Shown here: positions 49,638 through 59,364 of the stretch, one piece after another
How positions within the stretch are numbered: the first letter of the stretch is position 1
How the letters are laid out: every line of letters begins with the position of its first letter
Assembly (NCBI GenBank): GCA_025716855.1
Contig: JAIXMQ010000026.1
Span: 310,001 to 374,000 of the forward strand
Length of the DNA stretch: 64,000 nucleotides
Reading direction: 5' to 3'
Source of the DNA: Pilaira anomala
Lineage: Eukaryota > Mucoromycota > Mucoromycetes > Mucorales > Mucoraceae
Position numbers and translations under genes: made by a program
Notes under the pieces: model-generated
Seen by the model: only the letters and a program-made list of their open reading frames with translations
Told to the model about the DNA's origin: nothing
The model's database searches: none

Positions 49638-51569
49638 AACAAGCAACACACAAAATGACCAAAAAGCCTAAATTAGACGGTCTGAAAGGCTGTTTAACAA
49701 TTTCTGCCGAGCTTAGAAGCGCATTAAACATCGAAGATGGTGTTTTAATCGCCTCTTTAAAGATTTCATTGACATAAAAAGACTAATCGTTGATTTTTGG
49801 AAGAGCATATTTCTATTGATGATTACTCCATATTGTATAATAGCATCATTACTTCTCTTACCGAAATCAGTGAACTAAATGTCAAAGAAGTGAAGACTCC
49901 TAATAGCAAAATCAGCCAAAAATTAGTATTGATAATCGGCGAATGTGTATCTTCGTGAACCAAATATTGCCAATTATTAGATCCTGTGGGGCAATCAAGA
50001 TATTTCTGGAAAATAGCCAAATCAAAAAAAAGTTTAACTTTGAATATGCAAAAGCATTGCAGAAAAAGAGAAGAGAGCAAGAGATCAAAGATGCCGAAGA
50101 CAAGCTTTACCATAAAGGAAGGCTATTAATGTATAATGCGGCAGACTGTGGCTATTACAAAATAAACGCCGGTTTGGAGTGAGATGTTCGAGCTATTATA
50201 GTGATAGAACAAACGGAAATAAAAGCAATAAAAAATATATAACAAAGTTAAAATAAATCAGACTGCAAAAATAAACTAAACTTTACTAAAAGGTACAAAA
50301 AGTGTTTGGTTATATATAGTAAATAGAAGTTAAACAAGCGAAGCATGAATTGTGAAACATAGCCATGATCAATGATCTATTACAATAAACATGTTGCTGA
50401 AAATAAGATAAAAGGTCCCCAATTATTATAACTGGTAGCTGTACCTGATAATTATAAAAGAGGCTTCTTGTTGATCATCATAGAGACAATGATGTGATTT
50501 ATATATTAGCCAATTAGATAATTATTGTAGTGTGAATAAACTTATAGTATCGTAAAGTAGTGAAGGATATTAGAGCATGTGTATATATATGAGAATATAA
50601 TGTGCTCGTTCACAACATGGAGAAAAATAAAGGCAAACAAAAAGTATCAACAGTAGTTAGTGAAGAAGATTTCAGTGTAATTGACGAAAATAAGAATGTT
50701 GGTGAGAAAAATCTTGGGGTAAATGAAGTTGATGATGCTGCTATTGCTAACGAGAGATTGGGTTTCTGTCATACGACGAGAGTCAGACAGGAGCCTAATC
50801 CTGGAAGTCGGGGAAAAGAGTTGTAAAAAAAATGGTAGTAAAATCACGGATGACTTTTATCCGGATTTATAAAAAGTATAACAAGCCACATCGTCACGTG
50901 AATAACCTTTTTTATAACTTTTGCATGAAATACACCAATATGCAGGAGAAATACTTAATAGTTTGGTTATATGATATATTTATTAAGAAGAAAAGTTTTA
51001 AAATAGGATAATAGAAATAATATAAAGAAATAAAATAGAAAAATGTAAAGAGAAACGAAAATAAGAAAGGTTAAAAAAATCGAAAGATAAAAAAAAAGTA
51101 TCCGAAAGGAGGATACTTGCCAAGGTTATTTATAATTTTTTGTAGCAGGCGTATACAGTGCGAGGATATCTTATAAGAATTTTTAGGCTTTTATCATGTC
51201 AGACGTAATAGTTTTAATGTTGTTATTATGTAAATTATCAATACGTATAAGATATTTTGTAGTGTTGATAATTTATAGCAAACGGTAAAAAAATGATCCC
51301 CGTTTGAAGAAGAAGAATATACTCTACCGTGTAATGTGTAGGCAGCACTACATACTGTTACAAATTTCGACTCTTTCTGGGAAATATATGTTTGACTTGA
51401 TGGTTTCGTTTTCTGTAAAATTAGTAGGATCAGATACGTAAAGAAAAGATGGAGTATTCAAAGGATCTATTAAATTTCTTGCGGTGACTACACCAGTACA
51501 CTCTCCATATTCTCTGCATTTGAACTTCTTTTCTCTAATTATAGAGGTATACAGAAAAATAGAGTTAAA
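49638..51569. other. Repeat-island sequence with ORF debris
   Basis: Past the gag remnant, open stretches occur in changing frames (49660-49780, 49850-49960, 49943-50182, with AKALQKKRREQEIKDAEDKL in the last), which looks like an unknown decayed gene. At 50602-50826 a 74-codon frame begins MLVHNMEKNKGKQKVSTVVS and ends PNPGSRGKEL; its origin is unknown. An 8-bp perfect stem (AAGTATCC 51096-51103, GGATACTT 51111-51118) with a 7-base loop is present. No complete gene. Confidence 0.4.
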
Positions 51570-52314
51570 CTATTTTTCCAACTGTTCCTCACTGGCAAAC
51601 GATTTGTATGCAGAAATCGAATCCCTCATGTGATCAGAAACATCCAAAAGCATAGGGATTGCGGTTTCCTGAACCCTGGAATGGGAGTCATTTCCTAAAC
51701 AAATTAATGATCGACAAACAGGACCAGAGCACCCAGATTTCCTTGATTTCATCTCTAGAGAAAGCTTATCCATAAATAATATGAATAACTCAATGATGCA
51801 GTTACCATATCCCCCGGGAAATTGTCTTGGTGATTGATCTGGGTTAATACTACAACTCGGGATATTCCAGACAAAATCTCTTATCATTGACGACGCTTCA
51901 AGAGTCACTTCTTTTTTTTTTTTTTTTTTTTTTTTGCTTCAAGTTAACAACATCAGTAGTATACATCTTGTATGAAGTTATTAAAATGTTATCATAAACA
52001 TTTTCCGTTAAATCTCTGCCGTCAAAGGAAACAAATGGAAGAACAGCATTCCATAATAACTCGAAATTACCATCGATAAAACAGGAGTTGCTACGGTTGG
52101 GCACAATAGCTAAAAGATGTTTGGGTGGCTCCGTGGTAGTATGAGTTACATCAAGATCATATAATTCAAAATATTTTTTGTATTCATAAATGCGTACAAT
52201 ATATTTTCTTCTACGAATATTAAAAGGGGCCTGTGTGTGTATGTGGTGGGAGCAGTAAAGTGTGTCCATAAATATCGGCTTTACTGTCCATTCAGTAAAT
52301 TGATTGGATATCAT
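51570..52314 (-). pseudogene. Two frames split by a 24-A run; possible USP-like Cys box
   Basis: The upstream frame (52314 down to 51898) starts MISNQFTEWTVKPIFMDTLY and contains VPNRSNSCFIDGNFELLWNA. The downstream frame (51908 to 51570) reads EASSMIRDFVWNIPSCSINP, PGGYGNCIIELFILFMDKLS and ends EEQLEK. They adjoin at a run of 24 A (51912-51935 on the opposite strand), so a length change of one or two bases would fuse them into about 245 residues. 'N-SCFID..FELLW' resembles the cysteine box of ubiquitin-specific-protease-like domains found in some fungal transposon proteins; this is an inference from one motif. It may be a pseudogene, or a true gene with a homopolymer miscall. Confidence 0.4.
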
Positions 52315-52880
52315 GGAATTTCGGGTTATGGCATCACCATTACATTAGTTTTTTTTTTTCACATGGCATACAGGCATTTTTTTCTCATACGCCTTTTTTT
52401 TTTTTTTTTTTTTTTGGTTTCCTTATAAATCATCTTTTTTTATTTTGTTCTTTTCTTTCACTTTCTTCTTTTTATATATATTCTAAAATGAACCTTCCTT
52501 ACTTCTCCATTTTTAATCTCTTCTTTCGTCACACTCCTTATCTAAAGAAGAGATTGTTCCAAGAAAAAAAAAAAACTGTGCATAAAACATGTTGTTCTCA
52601 ATGGTAAGTCTAATAATTTTATCAAAAAATAAATGATTCATTTTGTTTAATAAATCTCAAATAGAAAATGATCCTTTTTTCTTTCTTGTCCAAAGTAAAA
52701 AAAGAACAAGTTACCTGGTTTTTTTTTTAAAAAAAACAAGTATTATACTTGTTTTTTCTTAAAAAAAAAAAAAACTGTACTCTTTTAATCCTGAAATTGT
52801 CGGAGAAGAAGGTATGTTTTGGTTAGGCTTAAAATTATACAAATTCTAATGCACGATGACTAATAGCTCTTATTTCATAG

Positions 52881-53996
52881 AAATTTAAGTTGTATTGAAT
52901 TTGTTGATGCTTCGGAAGAAGATAGATACATACCACATGCCCTTGAGGATAGCATCCGGGGTCTTGTAGACCAATTTTCTCGGGTAAGTTTTATTCAAAG
53001 TGAAAGATAATGAAATTAATTTTTTTTATAGGCAGTAAATTATAAAACTGATTTTCCGCTTAAGAACATCAAATTTATAAATATTTCAATTCTTTTATCA
53101 CGATGGTAAATTCGCTTTCCTTGTTTGAGAGTGCTTGTAACTAACAAAATTTTTTTAGCCATTCGAATATACTCAAAGAGTATCGAATCCTAAAATTGAA
53201 ATCTAATTCATATAAAGCAGTGGAGGAGCAGGTGAATGGAGAAACACTTCTTTTATCAGTTCTCCTTTTATACTTCATGATAAGTCCCAGGTCTATTGGT
53301 AAGCAATTATATAAAAAACTATTAGTATAGTAATAATTGAAATTTCTTTCAGGGATGCTCAGTTGGACTGTTACAATTGTTCTGACATGAGTATTTTGCA
53401 TCGGCAAACGCCTGATGCAAAACTTGTTGAAATCAGCAAACGCCTGATGCAAAATTTGTTGAAATCGGCAAACGCCTGATGCAAAATTTGTTGAAATCGG
53501 TGGTGTGGAAATTGGAACTGTTGAAGTAAAGCCATTTAATACTTCAACCGTTGATATTGACAACGATATTGTGAGATTAGGAGAAATAACGAATAGAATG
53601 CTCCACCAAAGAGTATTAAAAGCAAAGTCGATAAGAGAATACATGACATTCGGTATCATGGTATATGGCTCAGTTGTTGAATACTATATCCATATGTATC
53701 ATCCACCAATTACTTCTTCGACAGCAGCAGCACAATCATCATCAAGAGCAGCAGCAGCAGCAGCAACAACTCAATCACCACCATCATACGAGTTTAAATT
53801 AATCAAAAAAAGTACTTTGCCAACCTTAGCAAGTACATATACTTACATGATGCTGTCTTTGGAGTATTTAGTTTACTTCAAAAAATTGATGGAAGAAAGC
53901 CTGGCTCAAGATACAGACATACATAAGCCATACATGCACAACAGTCCTGATGATTGTGTATTTAAGCCAACTGTCACATTGCTCAAGCTAGAGTGA
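52881..53996 (+). pseudogene. Multi-exon gene of a dispersed family, frame broken by repeat
   Basis: Readable exons: 52881-52983 (NLSCIEFVDASEEDRYIPHA, ending at GTAAGT), about 53034-53104 (AVNYKTDFPLKNIKFINIS), about 53158-53291 (HSNILKEYRILKLKSNSYKA, VNGETLLLSVLLLYFMISP), and from about 53353 (DAQLDCYNCSDMSILHRQTP) to the stop at 53994-53996. The last exon is interrupted at a 32-bp unit present three times (53404-53499). After it the protein resumes GGVEIGTVEVKPFNTSTVDI, with a (Ala/Ser)n insert and a conserved-looking C-terminus (YTYMMLSLEYLVYFKKLMEE). With one copy of the unit both sides are in one frame. The first exons were not found. I do not recognise the function. A frameshifted exon copy lies at 43800-43985. 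Confidence 0.5.
53404..53499 (+). repeat. 32-bp tandem repeat, three units
   Basis: Units start at 53404, 53436 and 53468 with GCAAACGCCTGATGCAAAA. Units 2 and 3 are identical and unit 1 differs at two sites. The unit is coding sequence (QTPDAKLVEI in frame) but is not a multiple of three. Confidence 0.95.
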
Positions 53997-54364
53997 ATTT
54001 ACTTTTTTATGTCTGCTATATCCATTAACTTTTTTTTAAAAAAATCATAACTTAAATAATAGTTATGTAGACAAAATAAAATAAAAGAAAAGAAAAAGTA
54101 TTATCACATTACAAATTAAAGGAGTGAAAGGCTTGAATACTTTAATAAAACAAATCTCTTAATCTTAATCCTAAGCGTAATTCATCAGTTAAAGGCCCAT
54201 AAGGTAAACAACGTTCACATTCGCATTTAAATAAATTTGATTATCCAAGCCATTGTTTGCAAGGAAGCCTTCTAATCCAGTTTGACTTAATAAAAGTACT
54301 CTTTTTCTTGATAAATAAATGAATATCATGGATGTAAATGGTTTTATTTAGGGAAAACTTAAAC

Positions 54365-54473
54365 GTCACCCACTAAATTTCCTTTCTCGGATTAATTGTC
54401 ACCCACCATTTTGTATTTTTTTTTTTTGGAGTTCCCAGTTTTTAAAAAAAAATAATATGTAAAAAGCTGCAAA
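54365..54473. mobile_element. Truncated copy of the TCACCCAC TIR element
   Basis: From GTCACCCACTAAATTTCCTT to AAAAAGCTGCAAA this matches the right arm of the element at 42206-43397 (reverse complement of about 43272-43382). It stops exactly where the MITE at 54476 begins, so the MITE inserted into it or marks a junction. The remainder of the element is missing. Confidence 0.75.
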
Positions 54474-54475
54474 TA

Positions 54476-54612
54476 CGTATGTTGCCGAAGCGAAGGAAGA
54501 AGAAGTGGTGGTAATAGGCTTTCTAGCCACGCTTTATTTTCAGTATTTAATAAATTTTTTTTTCTAATGTCTATCTCTTTATATCTTTCAAGTTGTGCTT
54601 ATGTTTAAATTC

Positions 54613-54659
<47 letters not shown>

Positions 54660-54752
54660 TGTTTCTAATCTAAGGGGAGGGTTAAGGTAAAAATCTTGTA
54701 TACCATGGGCGGGCTACCACCACTTCTTCTTCCTTCGCTTCGGCAACATACG
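54476..54752. mobile_element. 277-bp MITE with perfect 38-bp TIRs
   Basis: The ends 54476-54513 (CGTATGTTGCCGAAGCGAAG..) and 54715-54752 are exact reverse complements over 38 bp. TA lies immediately outside each end, as expected for a Tc1/mariner-type target duplication. The interior has a T run of about 38 and no coding capacity. Confidence 0.85.
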
Positions 54753-54868
54753 TATTCTTCAATTTTCTTTTTGTAAATCTTCACATTTTCATCAGTGTAA
54801 TCCACGTAGAAGGCCATGCAAATTGCTCATTTCTTAGATTTAAAACAATATGAGTTGGTATAGACACA

Positions 54869-54914
54869 AGATGGATGAAAGATGGATGAAAGATGGATAA
54901 AAGATGGATGAAAA
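54869..54914 (+). repeat. 11-bp tandem repeat, about four units
   Basis: AGATGGATGAA is repeated four times with one variant (GATAA). TATAGACAC occurs on both sides (about 54860 and 54920). Confidence 0.8.
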
Positions 54915-55576
54915 TTTTTATAGACACCCCACTCTCAGCCAATACCCTCAGCGTAAAGTCATATTCAAAAAACAGCACGCATATTTAATTTATTCTTGGC
55001 TAAAAGTTATGTATTTAAATGACAAAATTTATGTTGGCAACTTAAAAAATTCATTGCTTTGAAAACCTTTATATTGCCAAGACAAACAATTATATTTTCA
55101 TTTCCAAATTTTTATATTATTAAACGCAAAGCACTGTATATGAAATGTGTCATATCAGACTTAGTCGAATTAGCACTTCTTGGGCTATGGTGTAAAAGAT
55201 TTACTCCTTTATCTTTCACTCTTATCGTTAATTAGATAGTATGATGACACAAGTCAGTAGTTGGCAAAACTCCAATTGGAAAGAACGAAAGGATTGCTGA
55301 TAGAATTGAAGAAGCAGCAAAAACAGTTACAGCAAAAAACTGTAGAGGTTGGGCTCGACATTCCCAAAGACAACTTCCAAAATGTCGCAACATGGAAAGG
55401 TTATAAATAAGATAAAAAACACCACTGGTTTTTTTTTCTTCTACTGCTAATAATTTTTTTTCTATTGATCTCAAGAAACTCTATTGTTAAAAAAAAATTT
55501 CTATTGCAAAATAAGAATTTCTATTGGCTAAGAAAATTTTCTCTTGTCACTGTAAAAGCAGTAAAATAGACCTGTA

Positions 55577-55870
55577 TTAACCACCTTTTCATTTAAAAGC
55601 CGCCTTTTGGTGTTGGAACGACTGTACCACCACCCACAAGCGAGCCATTTACAAATTCATCACCTATAACTGAACCGCGTAAAAGTATATCATCACTCAC
55701 GAGTACATTGCCTCTAAATGTATCGCCCCAATTAAAAAAGCTAAACCCAATACGATGAATACATTATCCACAACGAATATCGTTCATGCGCCTACTACTA
55801 ACGGACCTACGGTCACTACTAATGCACCTTTGAACTATACTTTATCAACACTGCCAAATCTAACTGAACC
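55577..55870 (+). pseudogene. Gene fragment with a copy of the SET3-like gene's 3' end
   Basis: 55577-55626 is a near-identical inverted copy of 41155-41206, the last codons and stop of the SET3-like gene. What follows (55627-55870) reads as Ser/Thr/Pro-rich segments in two frames (PPTSEPFTNSSPITEPRKS, then TNGPTVTTNAPLNYTLSTLP to a stop), not matching the SET3-like gene. It may be chimeric debris of a disordered-protein gene. Confidence 0.4.
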
Positions 55871-56103
55871 CATTATTGAATAGAAACCAATAAGAAAGAT
55901 ATCATTACAAGAATATCTCTTTAACCAACAATAGAAAAAAAAATCATTTATCATACCCTCATTACTTGTATTTTTTTTTAATAAAGTTTTTTTCCCATGA
56001 CAGATTAAGAAGTCAAAAAAAAATGTAACAATAAAATGTCAACTGGACTTCTTTTTCACAAAAAAAAAAAAAAAAAAATGGGTGCACAAAAAAAAAAGTT
56101 TAT

Positions 56104-57576
56104 TTAATTTGCAAAGGCTGGAATGCCAGTAATAGCTTTACCAAGAATTAAAGCATGAACATCGTGAGTACCTTCGTAAGTATTTACAGCTTCTAAATTA
56201 GCAGCATGACGAATGATATGATATTCATCAGAAATACCGTTACCACCCAACATATCACGACATTCACGAGCAATTTGGATGGCCTTACCACACGAATTAC
56301 GTTTAATCATCGAGATCATTTCTGGAGCCAATTGGCCACTATCCTTAAGACGACCCACTTGAACACAAGCTTGTAAACCAAGAGCGATTTCTGTATTTGC
56401 ATCAGCCAATTTCTTTTGAATCAATTGATTTGCAGCCAAAGGTCTCTTAAATTGTTGACGATCCAAGGTATAAGTACGTGCTTGATCTAAACAAGCTTCA
56501 GCAGCGCCTAAAGCACCCCAAGCAATACCATAACGAGCATTATTAAGACATCCAAAGGGACCACCTAATCCTTTTGCCTTGGGTAACATGTTTTCAAGAG
56601 GAATCTCAACATTATCCATCATGATCATACCTGTAATAGAAGCTCTTAAAGAGAATTTTCCTTTGATGGCAGGTGCGTCTAAACCAGGCATACCCTTTTC
56701 AAGTAAAAAACCTCGAATGGTACCTCCTTCATCCAAGTTCTTGGCCCAAATTACAAAGACGTCGGCAATGGGTGAGTTGGTAATCCAGGTCTTGGAACCG
56801 TTGATTACGTAGTGACCGTTTACTTTACGTGCTGTAGTTTCCATTCCGGCAGGATCAGAACCGTGGTTAGGTTCTGTCAAACCAAAACAACCTACTTTCT
56901 CTCCCTTGGCTTTTTTTTTTTTTTTTTTTTTTGTTAGGATTTGAGTTTTTAGATTGTCTTTTTTGGTTTATTTATGGTTACCTAATGCAGGGAGAAACTT
57001 ATCCTTTTGTTCGTCGGTACCATAAGCATTGATAGGATGCATGACTAAGGAAGATTGAACAGACATGGCGGATCTATAACCTGAATCCACGCTAAAAAAA
57101 AATCGTGAATAAATAGTTTTTCCTGCAAAAAAAAAAAAAAAAAAAAAAAAAAACTAAAAGTACTTACGTTTCTACTTCACGAGCAGTTAAACCATAAGCT
57201 ACAGAAGAGACACCAGCACAACCGTAACCATCAATTGTAGAACCCAAGAACCCAAGTTCACCCATTTCGGTCAAAATGTCTCTATCAAAACCTGAAAAAA
57301 AAGGGGGCAGATGAATATTTTGCAACGCTCATATAGAATTCAAATAAAAAGGAATATTTTACGTTCGTTACGGTAAGCATCTATCACTCTAGGTAAGAGT
57401 TTTGCTTGACAATAACTTTTTGCAGCGTCACGAATAGAGACTTCGTCTTCTGTTAACAATGACTCGAGATTCAAAGGGTCCTGCCAATTGTATTTTACAA
57501 ATGACTTTGAAGCCATGGTTCTTGCGAACAATGGTGTTCTTAAGGATTTTTTAAAAAGTAATTGACGACCCAACAT
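56104..57576 (-). CDS. GCDH: Glutaryl-CoA dehydrogenase, mitochondrial
   Basis: Four exons, 57363-57576, 57168-57291, 56982-57091 and 56104-56909, encode 417 residues. A basic N-terminus ([20 protein letters not shown]) fits a mitochondrial presequence. The acyl-CoA dehydrogenase fold is complete: [89 protein letters not shown] and [15 protein letters not shown]. Glu395 in NTYEG is the catalytic base position of human GCDH (Glu414). The enzyme is an FAD enzyme that makes crotonyl-CoA from glutaryl-CoA in lysine and tryptophan breakdown. Intron 3 (56910-56981) ends with 22 A then G; the [12 protein letters not shown] join confirms it. Confidence 0.96.
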
Positions 57577-57762
57577 CTTGTTTATAGTTAGAAAAAGAAA
57601 AGCAAAAAAAAAAATAAAAATAAAAATAAAATAAAAAGATGAAACTTGGTTGTCTTTTATATATATATTATTTTTCCCACCATCTAAAAAAAGTAAACCC
57701 GGTATGACACGATATTATAATAATAATAAAAAAAAACGGGGAAACCTTTATTCATAATTTAT

Positions 57763-58066
57763 TCAAGGTGTTTGAAGACTCTTGTTTTCAATGGAGGAGG
57801 TATAATTTTTATGGGTGTTCCAACCAACCTTGTTTCCATAGTAATGCTTCTTATGTCCATAGTGATGATGATAATGATGACGATTAGAAGAAGAAGAATT
57901 ATAATGATTATTTCGATAATGATAACTACTTGTAGATGATTTTTTTGAAGAGGGTAATTCTCTTGCTAAATCATCCATAACAAATACACCATCTTCATGA
58001 TAATTATTATTCAATTTATGCATATTAAAAGAACTACTGTGTCTTTTTTGTTGATGTTGATGTTGA

Positions 58067-58101
<35 letters not shown>

Positions 58102-59364
58102 TTGTTGATATTTAGGTGGCGGTGGTACTGTAGTAGCAGTAGTAGCAGTATCAGTAATAGTAGTAGTAGTAGTAGTAGTAGGAGGAGGGTGAGGAGTTAT
58201 CCATCTTGTTTGAGGATTCATATACCTATTATTTTTATTAACCACCAACTTGGAAAAGGGACCAGGTTGGTTACAACCTATAAGCAATCTTTTCAAATAA
58301 TCATAATCTGGTCTATCAGTAAATCTCAACCTTCTAGTATAATCAATAAAGTTCAAAATTCCAAAAGGTAAACCAAGACAAATATCATGTAAGGACATAT
58401 CTTCTTTTATAGACTTTAAGCGATCCCAACCAGCTTTTGTAGATCTTGCAGTGATACCGGACCAAGGTAAATCACCATTTAATAACAAGTCAAGTAATAA
58501 ATAACCAAGACTTTCCATATCATCTCTTCTTGCGTGTGTACGACCTCGATGTATATTTAAGGAAGCATAGCGTGCTGTACCAGTTTTGTACTTGATAGGT
58601 TTTTTACATTCAGAATAAGCTTTCATGGTTTTTGGATTTCTCCACCAAGTAGCTAAACCAAAATCAACAGCATAAAGACTCGTATCTTTTTTACAAACAG
58701 AGGAAGAAGAAGAAGTAGATGAAGGTGGAGAAGGAGGAGGACTAGCATGAGAAAAAGATGGGATGATGTCTGCTGAGGCTGAAAAGAGGAAATTCTCTGG
58801 CTTTACATCTCTATAAACAATTCCTTTATCATGAATATGTTCTAAACAAGAAACAAGTTGTGTACCAAAATCAATAATTAATTCAAGTGGCATATTAGGT
58901 GTAATTTGTTGAAATTGCTTTAGATTAGATCCAAGTAAATCAATTACAATGCAATCAAATCCATCGTGTTGACCATACCAATGACATTTTGGTATACAAG
59001 CTACACATACATATATATAAAATAGTAATTATTTATTTAACATCCTTTAAAAAATTAAATTGTTTTATTCTCTTTTAAACCTTACGTCCACCAGCTAATG
59101 TGTCGTATATTCTACTTTCATGACGTAACTGAGGATGTTCAAGATCCAATGATTCTCTTTTGATAGCATAAAAACGACCAAAATTAATATCTTGGGCTTT
59201 TTTTAATTTTATAATGGGTTGAGTTACAAAAATAATTAATGCACGCATCTCTTTTTTTTTTTTTTTGAGTTACCTTTGAATACTTCCCCAAAAGATCCTT
59301 CACCAATCTTTGATAAAACTAACCACTGCTCTCCAACAATTACATCCTTTTGTGAATTTTCCAT
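57763..59364 (-). CDS. Casein kinase 1-like protein kinase
   Basis: Three exons, 59274-59364, 59086-59196 and 57763-59000, encode 479 residues. The kinase domain (about 13-300) has KIGEGSFGEVFKAQD, YAIKRESLD, IVYRDVKPENFLF (HRD changed to YRD as in CK1), VDFGLA and TARYASLNIHRGRTHARRDD, the CK1 substitute for the APE motif. An insert rich in Ser/Pro lies between the catalytic loop and the DFG. The C-terminal third is low complexity, with Thr, Gln/His (CAA/CAT repeats about 58045-58110) and Ser/His/Asn runs. CK1-type kinases act on Ser/Thr near acidic or primed sites. No C-terminal Cys-Cys palmitoylation motif is seen. Intron 2 ends in an A-rich AAATTAAAAAAAG. Confidence 0.9.

Noticed and set aside
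52488..52607. 39-codon frame MNLPYFSIFNLFF.. with a pyrimidine-rich leader, possible first exon of the 52881 gene
   Set aside because: Splicing its GTAAGT donor to the next acceptors gives an immediate stop, so it could not be joined to the downstream exons.
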